Assembly (NCBI GenBank): GCA_030522415.1
Contig: CM060108.1
Span: 40,632,756 to 40,696,755 of the forward strand
DNA length: 64,000 bases
Reading direction: 5' to 3'
Origin: Channallabes apus
Lineage: Eukaryota; Chordata; Actinopteri; Siluriformes; Clariidae
Shown: positions 1 to 10,480 of the stretch, piece after piece
How the letters are laid out: every line of letters begins with the position of its first letter
Position numbering within the stretch: the first letter of the stretch is position 1
Notes under the pieces: model-generated
The model's database searches: none
The model's input: only the letters and a program-made list of their open reading frames with translations
What the model was told of the DNA's origin: nothing
Made by a program: the position numbers and the translations under genes

Positions 1-330
1 AAACCCAAACGCGGAAAGAAGCGAGCAGGCAGGATAACCACGCGATTTAGTTTTAGGACTCTCACAAAAACGGAGCAAGGGAAAAACACAAATTTAACCC
101 GCGTCCTAGAAATACACACACAATAGCAAAAGACAACGGAACCAACATGTGAGTACTCACGGTTTGCTGAAACGACAACTGGAGCTGACATGGGCCGAAC
201 TCAATGACTGAGCGGTAAGCCATCGTTTGTTTACCTCTTTTATACTTCCTGGTTTTGCGCCCGTCTTACTTCCGGGTCCTAGTGCCGGGCGCAGATTGCG
301 TGTGCATGACAGATACAGAGTTCTGTGGAG
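1..330 (-). repeat. possible LTR fragment at window edge
   Basis: Read on the minus strand, this GC-richer stretch has a TATAAAAG-like box (complement of about 237-245) followed by non-coding sequence running off the left edge, as in an LTR promoter. The short open frames on both strands show no recognisable domain. No terminal repeat or target duplication is visible because the element is cut by the window end. This is a weak call; it could also be a host promoter. Confidence 0.22.
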
Positions 331-619
331 GAGAAACATATTAATGATAAAGTTCTGTAAAATGAACTGTGTTTTTTCCAAATTAAGGGTTATCAGTTCA
401 TTAGTTCTTTTTTGGATTCCAAGTTCTATTTTTGGATCAGATTAGTTGTAAAGTATTTGTAAATTATACAATTAAACTTTTCAGTATGCTTCAGTGCAGG
501 AATTTTGTACCTTCTCAGCTTTTAAAGTTCTTTTTATCAGACACACTAATACTAATACACATTCATTACTTTTATTTACTCAACCACAATGACAGTTTTA
601 CCTCCATACCTCCTGGCTT

Positions 620-900
620 TAGGGTTTTGCATTTGCTGGCTTTACGACGCTAAGTGGCGCTATGACTATAGACTGAGGCCTCAGGCCTTTGTTCATTCTT
701 GCAAGGATTAATGAGCCGCAGTTCTTTATAATAGATAATATTTTCTTATAATAAAACACAATCATAGTACTAAAATTACAATACAAATTTAGAATTTAAA
801 TGAAATGTAGCTTTTTTTTATTTACATCAAATTTACACAACATAAACGTCATAGAAAATCTATGAGTGTCAATCGGGTTTTGTGTCATTCATATACTGTA
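620..900. repeat. dispersed repeat, copy shared with 32850-33160
   Basis: The stretch beginning near 'tttgctggctttacgacgc' matches 32850-33160 with many scattered substitutions, including the shared 'gactatagactga' and 'acattacagtacaaattta'-like blocks. Further pieces of the same family occur at 3470-3600 (resembling 33185-33300). It has no coding content. The family is unnamed here. Confidence 0.6.
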
Positions 901-937
901 CTTTGTGTTGTTTTATTTTGTAGTAGATTTATCTAAA

Positions 938-1271
938 GGCAGCACGGTGGTGTAGTGGTTAGCACTGTCGCCTTGCACAGGTTCGATTCCCGTCTCTGTG
1001 TGCATGTAGTTTACATGTTCCCCCCGTGCTTGGTGGGTTTCCTCCAGGTACTCCGGTTTCCTCCCATAGTTCAATGACATGTAGGTTAGGTTAATTGGTG
1101 TTCTCAAATTGCCCATAGTGTGTGTCTGTGTATGTGTGTATGTCTGTGTGCCCTCCGATGGATTGTCGCCCTGTCCAGTGTGTACCTCGCCTCGTGCCCT
1201 TAGTCTCCTGAGCTAGGCTCCAGGCCCCCGTGACCCTTAAATACAGGATTAAGTGGTACTGATGATGAGTG
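938..1271 (+). mobile_element. tRNA-derived SINE with target-site duplication
   Basis: The head has an A-box-like TGGTGTAGTGG and a B-box GGTTCGATTCC, the two internal RNA polymerase III promoter elements of a tRNA-derived SINE. The body ('ttggtgggtttcctcc' ... 'cctgtccagtgtgtacctcg') is a widespread fish repeat. It is flanked by a 16-base direct repeat, agtagatttatctRaa, at 922-937 and 1272-1287, which is what target-primed insertion leaves. Related shorter copies lie at about 50166, 51500, 53077 and 54432. Confidence 0.8.
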
Positions 1272-1288
1272 AGTAGATTTATCTGAAA

Positions 1289-2400
1289 TATAACTGAAAT
1301 AATATCGCAGTTGGTTTAATGAACTTGTTTGTGGTGAAAATAATAAGTCTTATTTCCAAAACATTTATTGCCAAATAAATAATTAATTTAATGGTAAAAA
1401 TAAAAAACATACATATGTCAGAGTCTCGTCTCCTCACACGGCAGAGCCCCGCCCCCGCTTCACATGCAAGTTTTATATAAATGACTCTATTCAGAGGTAA
1501 ATGCTATTTGCTGTGTAGTTTGGTGGAGTGACATGCTGATTCATGCTCGTGTCCAACAGAAAAACAAAGCCTTGAATGAAGAAACAAAAATCCTCAATGT
1601 TGAATTTTTCCCTGAAAATGGCTGGTTGCATAAATTCACATGAAGCGCTTCAGATTTATTTCAAATAATAGTAATCATCATGCTTTTTCTGCTATGTGTC
1701 CAGCATTGAATAATTATTTGACCACGAATGTCTGAAATGTGGTTGTGAAATTATGACTGAAAGAAAGGTGATCTAACATATTTACATCAGCCACATTATG
1801 AAAGCCCAGTTTCTGCTCTATGTAAGACCTATTGACATCTGGCTCAGGTGCCACCGAGTTTCCCCAGGACTCTTATTGATGTCTCAGCTTTTCACACCTA
1901 TACATTCAGATTTCTCACACAAAAACAAGGTTCACTGAGGCCAGGAAGAGGAACGAAAAATAAAGCACGGTTTGTGCAATTTTTACGCACACTAACAATC
2001 TATACAGAAGAATATTTTACATCAGATCTGCACATATTTTGGCACAGGTCTTACGCCAGATGCAGCTCACATTTCATGTTGAGTTGAAACTTATTATATT
2101 TTTATTGTGATTAAACTTTTTGGAAAGAAACCCGTTTGTGTAGATATTTTTTCAGGGTTGTAATTTCTTTTACCTCAGAGGATTAAATGAAGCATGCATT
2201 GTCCTGCTTGGAAGCTCAGTTGTGAGCACAGGAAGCAGAAAACGAAATACAGTGTAGCCTTCCTCGTCCCAGGAGCTGACTGGAGTAATCTTAAAGGGGG
2301 AATTTTGTATTTGAAAATTTAATGAATGTTGTCTGACATTGCGAAGCACACACCGAGAAATGTACTGATTCTGCTTGGATCAAACAGATTAATAATAATA
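1289..2400. other. no gene recognised
   Basis: AT-rich sequence with no convincing exon. A short block near 1475-1505 ('aaatgactctattcagagg') resembles the repeat unit at 33712-33745, so this is probably a diverged copy of the repeat family that is tandemly duplicated at 33-38 kb. Confidence 0.4.
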
Positions 2401-3200
2401 ATTCATTCAATTCAATTTTATTTGTATAGCGCCTTTAACAATTGTCATTGTTGCAAACAGCTTCACACAATCAAAATAATTATTTAAGTTTAATTATTTA
2501 AGTTGTGGTGAGCAAGCCGAGGGCGACAGTGGCAAGGAAAAACTCCCTGAGATGGTAATAGGAAGAAACCTTGAGAGGAACCAGACTCAACAGGGAACCC
2601 ATCCTCATCTGGGTGAAACAGATAGCAGGAAATGATCTGCATTTATACAGTGTGTGAGGTGGCAGGCTGTTCAGCTATAATAGTTGATGTTAATTGATGT
2701 TAAAATGGAGTCCAGGTAGTTATTGGAGACTCAGGTAGACTTGTAGGACATTCCAGTCTTGAACTATCGAGCAACTGCAGCCAAGTCAGGTCCTCAGAGA
2801 AACAGCTGTCAACACCAGTCGAGGCCAGAACCGTCTTCATAGTAGAGTGAAATCATCCCCAGACACCAGACGCATCCCAAAGAGACAGAAAGAGGGCAGA
2901 GGGAGTCTGGATCACTGGCAGCTCAGGAACGACATGTGTAGCTCGACAGAGAGAGAGAAAGAGAGAGAGGGGGAGAGAGGGAAGAGAAAGAGGGGGAGAA
3001 AGAGAAGAAGAGGAGAGATGGCAGTTAGGTATGGTCACAGTCACATAATGTCTAATGTGAATGTATATTTAGTGTAGAGTGCAAGCAGGGACTCCGGCAG
3101 GACTAACTATGACAGCATAACTAAAAGGGAGAGCCAGAAGGAAACACAAACATGAGGGCTCCCTGAGATGTAAAGCAAACAATCACCTCATCGTCAACAA
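2401..3200. repeat. dispersed fish repeat ('tttatttgtatagcgc' family)
   Basis: Starts with the hallmark 'caattttatttgtatagcgc' and continues through 'gcaagccgagggcgacagtg' and 'tgagaggaaccagactcaac'. The same family appears at 44817-44880 and in reverse orientation at 49958-50070 and 53735-53985. It contains a purine-rich (GAGA)n tract at 2948-3018. The open frames on both strands here come from that simple sequence and are not genes. Confidence 0.7.
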
Positions 3201-3469
3201 TCTTGACACATGTAAGACTTATTATTATTATTATTATACAGGCACATCCAATCACTCACCTGTCAATAACTCACCTCAAATATGGATAATCATCTGAAAC
3301 ATGCAACTTTACATGGCCACTTGCTCGAAGGTTAACCCAGAAAATTGTTTAAGTGTTTATGCCAAGTGTGAGTGTGTACTGAATGCTCACTGCGTTACAG
3401 GTGTGATTACTTGCACTAATAATATGCCGTCATTTTTGGTCACACAGACAAGAATTATACATCTTTCGG

Positions 3470-3600
3470 ATGTCTAAAGAAACGTTTATTTAACTGCACT
3501 CACAATGACGACAAAATGTTATGATTTTGTAAAATAATAAAAATAAACAGGATGCGCTATTCTGATATTTTGTGATCTTGAGCGTGGGAAAAAATGAACT
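3470..3600. repeat. fragment of the 33-37 kb repeat family
   Basis: The run containing 'actcacaatgacgacaaaat' and 'tgatcttgagcgtgggaaaa' aligns by eye with the repeat start at 33185-33270, 33900-34005 and 35640-35740. It has no coding content. Confidence 0.55.
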
Positions 3601-3768
3601 AAAACTCATGTCAAGTAGGCTTTTATTGTCATTTCAACCATATACAGTTTAGTACACAGTGAAGCGAAACAACGTTCCTCCAGGATCAAAGTGCTACATA
3701 TGTACATACAGTACATGCAACAACATAAATTAACAACACAACTCTACTGGAACTAGCTAGCTAACTAA

Positions 3769-4336
3769 TGGCGCTTTTCCACTGCATAGTACGGCACGGC
3801 ACGGTTCAGTACAGCTCACTTTTGAGGGGTTTTCCACTGGGAACAGTACCTGGTTCTTTTTTAGTACCACCTCAGCCGAGGTTCCAAGCGCGCCGAACCG
3901 TTAACAAAACGTGATGTGTAAACTCTGCTGGTCACTGATTGCCCGGAGAAAATTACTCAGTGACGTCATTACTGCGTCACTGAACTAGCAACACGAGACA
4001 CAACAGAACCACTATATTTAGAACAGCCAGAGAAGGATCGGATGCACCTTTTTGTATTAACCAAAAATTTTCTTTGGCTGCCATCAGCCTCTTTTGAAAA
4101 AAACTCCTTCGTCTTGCTGTTAAAAACATCCACATGCCGAGAATGAAGAACAACATTCCGTCGATATGCTTCATTGTTGTGTGTTTGTTTGTGGCGCGTT
4201 TACAATGATGTCACGGCAGTAGAGGCGGCGCATATAACGACAAGTGAATAATCCCGCAAACCGAGCCGAACCGAGTCGAACCGAAGTGAGCTGTACTGAA
4301 CCGTGCTGTGCCGTACTATGCAGTGGAAAAGCGCCA
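3769..4336. mobile_element. PIF/Harbinger-like MITE with 50-bp TIRs and TAA duplication
   Basis: The ends are near-perfect inverted repeats of about 50 bases, beginning TGGCGCTTTTCCACTGCATA on both strands. The flanks are TAA at 3766-3768 and TAA at 4337-4339, the 3-bp target duplication typical of PIF/Harbinger. At 568 bp with no transposase it must be non-autonomous. It is inserted in the 3' part of the minus-strand LINE, so it is younger than that LINE. Confidence 0.85.
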
Positions 4337-4839
4337 TAAGAGATCTAATTAGCTGACTAGCTTAGATATGACAGATTTACTTTTCTTTTTAAGGTAACCT
4401 AAAAAAAAGAAAAAATCTATTTCTATACAAAAGAGAGACAACAATAGACAACAGACAACAAAGTGCAGGTGCAAATGTGCAAACAAAGAGCTACAAAGTG
4501 AGAAACACAACAACGCAACACGTTTCAGTACTTTTTGTAGTGATGAGGTATGAGTTGAGGTAGTGGGAGGAGAAACAGTAAACATTAGACCTACCTGTCA
4601 GCAATGAAATAAAAATACTGTTTGCAAATAGCAAGTAAAAATAAACATTGTGCAAATATTTGCAAGTTCAGGTAGGTATGAACAAATTGTGAGATGGTTG
4701 TAGATCAGAGTGTTTGTGCATGTGTGTGTTTGTGTCAGTTTAGTCCTGATGTTATTTAGTTCGTCTGAGTGATTTATGTATGTGTGTGTGTGTGTCTGTG
4801 TGTGTGCATGTGTGTGTGTTTATCAATCCAGTCCCTTTC

Positions 4840-6173
4840 CGTTGAGGAGATGGATGGCTTGTGGGTAAAAACTGTAACATAGTCTGGATGTGAGTGCCCG
4901 AATGCTTCGGTAACTTTTTCCAGATGGCAGGAGGGTGAACCCCGATGATCTCAGCTGTCCTCACTATCCGCTGTAGGGTCTTGCAGTCCGATATGGGACA
5001 ATTCCCGAACCAGACAGTGATGCAGCTGCTCAAGATGCTCTCGATTGTCCCTTTATAGAAGGTGGTGACGTCATTGGTGCATTTGTTGATGTAGCTGGTC
5101 ACTGATGACATGTACTCCTCCAAGTCGGTGAAGTCACAGCCTCCCTAAACATGTTCCAGTCTGTGCTTTCAAAACAGTCCTGAAGAGCAGAGATGGCTCC
5201 TGCTGGCCAGGTTTTCACCAGTTTTAGAACCGGTATTGAGCGCCTGACGAGTGGTCTGTATGCTGTATGCTGGAAGCATAGCAAAGATGTGGTCTGAGTA
5301 GCCGAGGTGGGGGCTCTGCCCGATATGCACCGGGGATGTTTGTGTAAGCAAGATCCAGCGTATTTTCCCCTCTTGTTGCAAAGTCCACATACTGATGGAA
5401 TCTAGGAAGTACTGACTTGAGATTTGCATGGTAGAAATCTCCAGCCACAATAAACTGTCCATCGGGGTGTGTGTTCTGCAGATTACTGATCGTTGCATAC
5501 AGTTCACAGAGCGCCTCATTAGCATTAGCGTAGTTGGGATGTACACTCCGATAATGAAAACAGTGGGTAATTCCTGTGGTAAATTAAAAGGTCTACATCA
5601 AACAGTCACAATCTCCAGCAACGATGAGCAAAAACTAACTAGCACAGAGTTCTTACATCATTCAGTGTTGATGTAAACACACAAGCCACTGCCGCGAGTC
5701 TTACCGCACAGAGCTGCATTTCTGTCAGCACAAAACGAGGCTAGCCCGTCTAATTGAATGGCGTCAACTGGAACTCTGTCGCCGAGCCATGTCTCCGTGA
5801 AAACAAACACGCAGCAGTCCCTAATCTCATGCTGTGTGGTCTGTTGGAGTCAGATGTAGTCCAGTTTATTGTCCAGGGAGCAGACGTTTGATAAGATGAT
5901 GGACGGAAGAGCTGGCCAGCTAGGGTTTGTTTTTAGCCTAGCACAGACTCCCACCCGCTTTCCGCGCTTATGCTTCCTCGCACACCGCTTACGATGTCCC
6001 CTCCTCCGGCCACCGGCATCAGGCAACACAGAGGATTGAAGGTCTGGTTCTCGAAGCAAGCCGAAGTCGTGTAGCTTCTCACGCAGCTCATATTGAATTA
6101 CTTTTACCAGGTTATTGAGTTCTAAAAGTGTCTGGCGGTGGTAAATACGAACACCGGTTGCGCCGGTGTCCAT
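4840..6173 (-). pseudogene. L2-type LINE ORF2 remnant (endonuclease plus RT tail)
   Basis: Minus-strand reading. About 6173-5850 is the basic N-terminal part with the [18 protein letters not shown] motif. About 5840-5225 is the AP-endonuclease core, with [25 protein letters not shown] and [11 protein letters not shown] motifs. About 5130-4900 is the RT C-terminal tail with SCITVWFGNC and LQRIVRTAE. The frame is broken by several stops and shifts. At about 5075-5095 the text jumps from the linker ([10 protein letters not shown]) straight to the RT tail, so the catalytic RT core is deleted. It cannot be active. Confidence 0.75.
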
Positions 6174-6175
6174 AT

Positions 6176-7321
6176 ACAGTATAAAATTTACGCGCTACGA
6201 CACAAAGTAAACAAAGTAGCACCATTTTGGCTCCGGAGTGGCCGAAAGCGAAATGTTTGCTTTTACATAAACTAATGGAAAACAAATTTCAGATGATGAA
6301 AATCATAAGTGAATATACTGTAGGTGCTGAGTTTCAGCTCTTTTGCAAAATGTCCCTTTGGGCCACCTGGGTGTCATTTCAGGGATGCCTTTGAAATTCG
6401 AATGATTGAACAAAGGTTCACAGTTATAAAGACATTTAATTTACATGACAGGAAGTAGGTAAAAAATATCTATTAATTATAAACTTATGCCATAATAAAC
6501 GCAACAACCGAAGAAAATATAAAAAGGAGTTAATCAGAAACAGGTCATCAGAATGGTTTCGCATGCAAAAGCACAAGCCAATCATAATTTACCACGAGAT
6601 TTGGCGCAGTGATTACGTTTCCAATCTTTTTGCGCGATGAAACGGCGCATGTAGAAGGAGCTCGAGCAGGTTAATGGCTGATCTGGGAGGATTGTTCATG
6701 GTTTTAGAGCAAGCAGGGGCCGATAACAGAAGAATCAGAGAGAGCGAGAAATAACGCTGGAATATTGGGCATGGAAGGGAACTCACACTATATGGCGATG
6801 CGGTGTTGTCTGAGTTAAATAGGAGGTAGAGGTGATTAGATATCGGGAACAAGTGTACAGAGAGCAGTGACTGAGGCGGTGAAAAGCAATAAGTGGGGGG
6901 ATTCTGGAGCAGGAGAGAGCGGGTGATCATGGGGGATTGCTGGACGAGGGCGTGGCTTGTCATGATCATACAAGTTAAAAGTTATATCTAGTTATATTCT
7001 TCATCTTTTTCTTGTTTTCTTGCTGACACTCAGTGCTCGTAAAAATGAGAATAATCAGGAAAACAGGAGAGTGAAATCATTAGTATTAAAGATCTACATT
7101 TAGAGAACAGTAACATGATTATTTATCACTGAGTCAGTTTTACACAATGTGATCTTCATTATTATTAGTGATTGTTAAAATGTCTCAGTCCACCTCTGAC
7201 AGCTTCATCATTTACATCTGAGCAGATACACTGTATTCCACTTTAATATGTTACTAAAAGTTTAAATAATGCTGCAAGGAATTAATTAATTAATTAAAAG
7301 GGGTGTTTTTTTCCCTTCCAG
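6176..7321. other. no exon recognised upstream of the first Ig exon
   Basis: Contains a repeat (about 6455-6640) shared with 28790-28960 and partly with 38290-38340 ('ggtttcgcatgcaaaagcac', 'cagtgattacgtttcc'). I searched for a signal-peptide exon in front of the Ig exon at 7322 and found no convincing ATG with a hydrophobic run and a phase-1 donor. It may lie upstream of the window or be too short to recognise. Confidence 0.4.
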
Positions 7322-7573
7322 CAAGTCCTAAACCTGTGGTGAATATAAAGCCTCATACACAGGTGTTCAGAGGAGAGAGAGTGACTTTCAGGTGTGACAT
7401 ACAGACAGAAGGAGTCACTGAGTGGACATACAGCTGGTATAGAGACAATAGCCGAGTCAACCCAGGCATCAACTTAGTTAGAGACACTGACGGGGGTAAA
7501 TACACCTGCAGAGGGACGAGGAGAGACTCTCAGCTCTCACAGATCAGTGCTCCTGTTACACTCTCTGTATCAG
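7322..7573 (+). CDS. Ig-like domain exon 1 (A-type)
   Basis: 252-base exon, 84 codons, phase 1 at both ends. Acceptor 'cccttccag' (AG at 7320-7321), donor gtcagt at 7574. It encodes SPKPVV..., the B-strand VTFRCD cysteine, the YSWYRD tryptophan and the F-strand DGGKYTC cysteine, ending in VTLSVS. The C'-to-E region is about six residues shorter than in the related exon at 27391. It differs from exon 22274-22525 by about four residues (N/T, V/D, N/D, G/D) and two silent changes. Confidence 0.8.
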
Positions 7574-9574
7574 GTCAGTGTGTGAGTGTGTTATAACTGT
7601 TTGTTATTACAGATGTTGTTAGTTTTTATTATGGGTTTTCATAACTAAAACACATATTTTCAGCTTTTAATGTTTGTTACAGCTTTTTCATTGCACTCCA
7701 CTGTAACTGAGTTTCTTTATAATGACGTTGCAGTTTCCTTCTGTTTACTTTTTATTTTCACTTTTATATCTTAAAGCATCTAATTGCGTTAATAACTGGT
7801 TACTATAGGAATAATCACAATCCTTCCAGTCATCACAACATCCAAGAATTATGGCTAAATGAGGCATTGCTGTATTATATCTGCATTAAATGATGGTTAT
7901 ATTAAATGTGTAAATAAGCAGGTGACTGAGGGAGATTATTAAATACAGAATGTTAATTAAACCTCCTACTGAGTGCAGATTTCTATTTACTGCACTGTGT
8001 TCATATCATTTGAATGTTGTACAGTTATTTGCTTGTTTGTTTGCTGTGAGCTGGTAATACTTCTTAATTTAATGTTAAGATGTTAAAATAAAACACAAAA
8101 TGTGAAAAAATAAAATACCAGACCATTTCTTGATCCAGATGTGTAGTTGTTCATTTTCCAAAGTAATCTTTAGACTAAACTCCCATGAAGATAAAGTGAT
8201 ATAGAGAGAGAGAGATTAAAGACTTGCTTCATCACACAGCAGATATTTTCTGACTCTCACCGTAATCACAGTGAAGCTTTATATTTAATATCCTTTTATT
8301 TTTTTTATCATCACATCTAAATGTAAATTCTACAACAGTTTAAAGTCAGTCATGAGTTATTTTGCTTCATCACAGAGAGAATATTACTGTTTTACTGTAG
8401 AAGTTATTAGTGTAATAAAGACTACTTCACAATTTATAATTGTATTTCATTTCTAACAGAAAAACCTAAACCTGTGATCACATCAAGTCCTGAAGGAGAC
8501 GTCCTGACAGGAAACTCAGTGACTCTGACCTGTACACTGACACCACAGTCTACTGGATGGAAGTTTTACTGGGAGAAAGACAGCCAATCTAAGACTGAGA
8601 CTGATACACACACCTACACCATCAACCCAAGTAGTGTTTATGATAGAGATTATTACAGGTGCACAGCTGGAAGAGGAAACCCAGTCTACTACACAGACTA
8701 CAGTGATGCACTCTGGGTAAATGTTATTGGTGAGTAAGAGACTTTCAAAACCTGTAAAACTCTTTTAATAAGCTGCTGAGAGGCTGTTTAATGGTCTTCA
8801 TAAAGTTACTGCTTCAGAAACATCAGCATGTTCGAGTGGAGAGTCTGAGTGTGAATGAGTGAAGAGGACGAGGCTCGAGATTTTATACTGAAACACTGAG
8901 TGTAAGAGACTGTAGAGTCTGAGAGAGTGAGAGAGATTAGAGAGGGAGTGTGTGTATGAGGAGTTATGGAATCAGCCGGAGTGCCCTGCATGCGCACTAC
9001 ACACTCTGTGTAAGGCCCCGCAAATTACGACAAGCCCCGCCTCTTTCTCATCTCTCATCCGACACTGACTATTAATTAAATATTGAATTTGAAATGTTAA
9101 TTAACTACACAGTAAAATTAGCAGTGTTAAATTAACACCATAAAGAATTTATACAGCTCCAGTTGTACTGAGTTTCACTGAAACTAAATCAACACTGATA
9201 AGCCATATCACATGAGTTTTATATTCTTCCCGGTCCTATGTAGCCAAAAGGTGAGGAGAATAAACCATGGAGGTGGTGGACAGTCCTGTAAATCTTCCCA
9301 GATAGCAAGGTGACATTGATTCAATGTTGAAATTTCATCAGAATCATCATTTTGGTTGAGGTTGATTTTTCAATGATAAATAATGTTGAATCAATGTTGA
9401 TAATTCAATGCTTTTCTGTGTTGAAAAGACCAACATTGAATCAATGTTGAGTTTTGGTTTTGTAAGGCAAATTAAATTAACTAAGTGCATTTCTATAAAA
9501 ATGTGTATGCATGCATGTATGTAAAACAGGTTAAAAAATTGACTACGAGAGATTTGCCATGGTGCTTATAAAAA

Positions 9575-9650
<76 letters not shown>

Positions 9651-10408
9651 TTAGGGTTGTTCCGATTCCGATATTGGTATCGGAAATGCTGCCGATACCA
9701 CAAAAAAAGCTGGCATCGGAATCGGCGAGTATTTGAGTCCACGTACCGATCCGATACCATTTTCCTGAACATAACCTATTTATGCCCGCTAGCTTTGCTA
9801 GCTTAGCTTACTTACAGAGTGTCACGGCGTGCACCTGTGATGGGCGTGCGCCCAAATTGATATCGCACCTCGCTCACTAGTTAGGCGGCCTCCCCACCCT
9901 TTAGGTATGTGAAGTAGCAGGGCCGCAGAATCAGGCAACGGCCCATGAGCTATCGGCGCTATAAAACACAGCGGGGAGTGTAGCTCGGGGTCTGACTTTT
10001 GGGAAGCTGGACTTTGCGACGCAGTGGATTTTATGAGAGACAGTGGCACAAGAGCGGGGTGATGTGATGCGCCCCAGAGACTTTAAAAAGGGGGGCGCCT
10101 TTAATCTCCGCGAGAGGAGCGCGTGAACGAGCTGCACGAGCTGCGCAAGCTCCCGCGGCACCTTCACTTCCGCGTAGAGCCCGCCTTCGCATCCCTGCCG
10201 CAGAAGGGGAAAAGGCCGCAGAGAGCCTTTAACCCTTTCCTTCCCCATTTTTCTAAATAAATGACCCTTTTTCCTGTAAGACCTCGCCTCGTGTCCGTGT
10301 TTCATGGTGTCGCCGTGCACTTAGGGTCGAACCCGTTACACAGGGCTAGTAGTATTTTACTTAAAAAAGAAATTATATATTTATTTTATATATATATAGA
10401 TATAGATA

Positions 10409-10480
<72 letters not shown>

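Larger units (their letters stand above)
3611..6175 (-). mobile_element. L2-type non-LTR retrotransposon, deleted and interrupted
   Basis: Minus-strand LINE. Its 3' end is at low coordinates: on the minus strand about 3660-3615 reads as the typical fish LINE tail '...gaaatgacaataaaagc'. The 5' coding part lies at 5546-6173 and the endonuclease and RT remnants at 4840-5546. The body is interrupted by a MITE at 3769-4336 and has lost most of the reverse transcriptase. It is about 2 kb without the insertion, against well over 3 kb for intact members of this class. Confidence 0.7.

Noticed and set aside
938..1020. tRNA gene suggested by the A- and B-box words, and similar words at 50-54 kb
   Set aside because: The cloverleaf is not completed and the sequence continues into a SINE body with target duplications.
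3977..4174. Minus-strand frame with a hydrophobic end (MKHIDGMLFFILGMWMFL)
   Set aside because: It lies wholly inside the Harbinger-like MITE 3769-4336.
6613..6969. 118-residue minus-strand open frame before the first Ig exon
   Set aside because: No recognisable domain, low-complexity leucine/serine composition, and it overlaps a dispersed repeat at its low-coordinate end.
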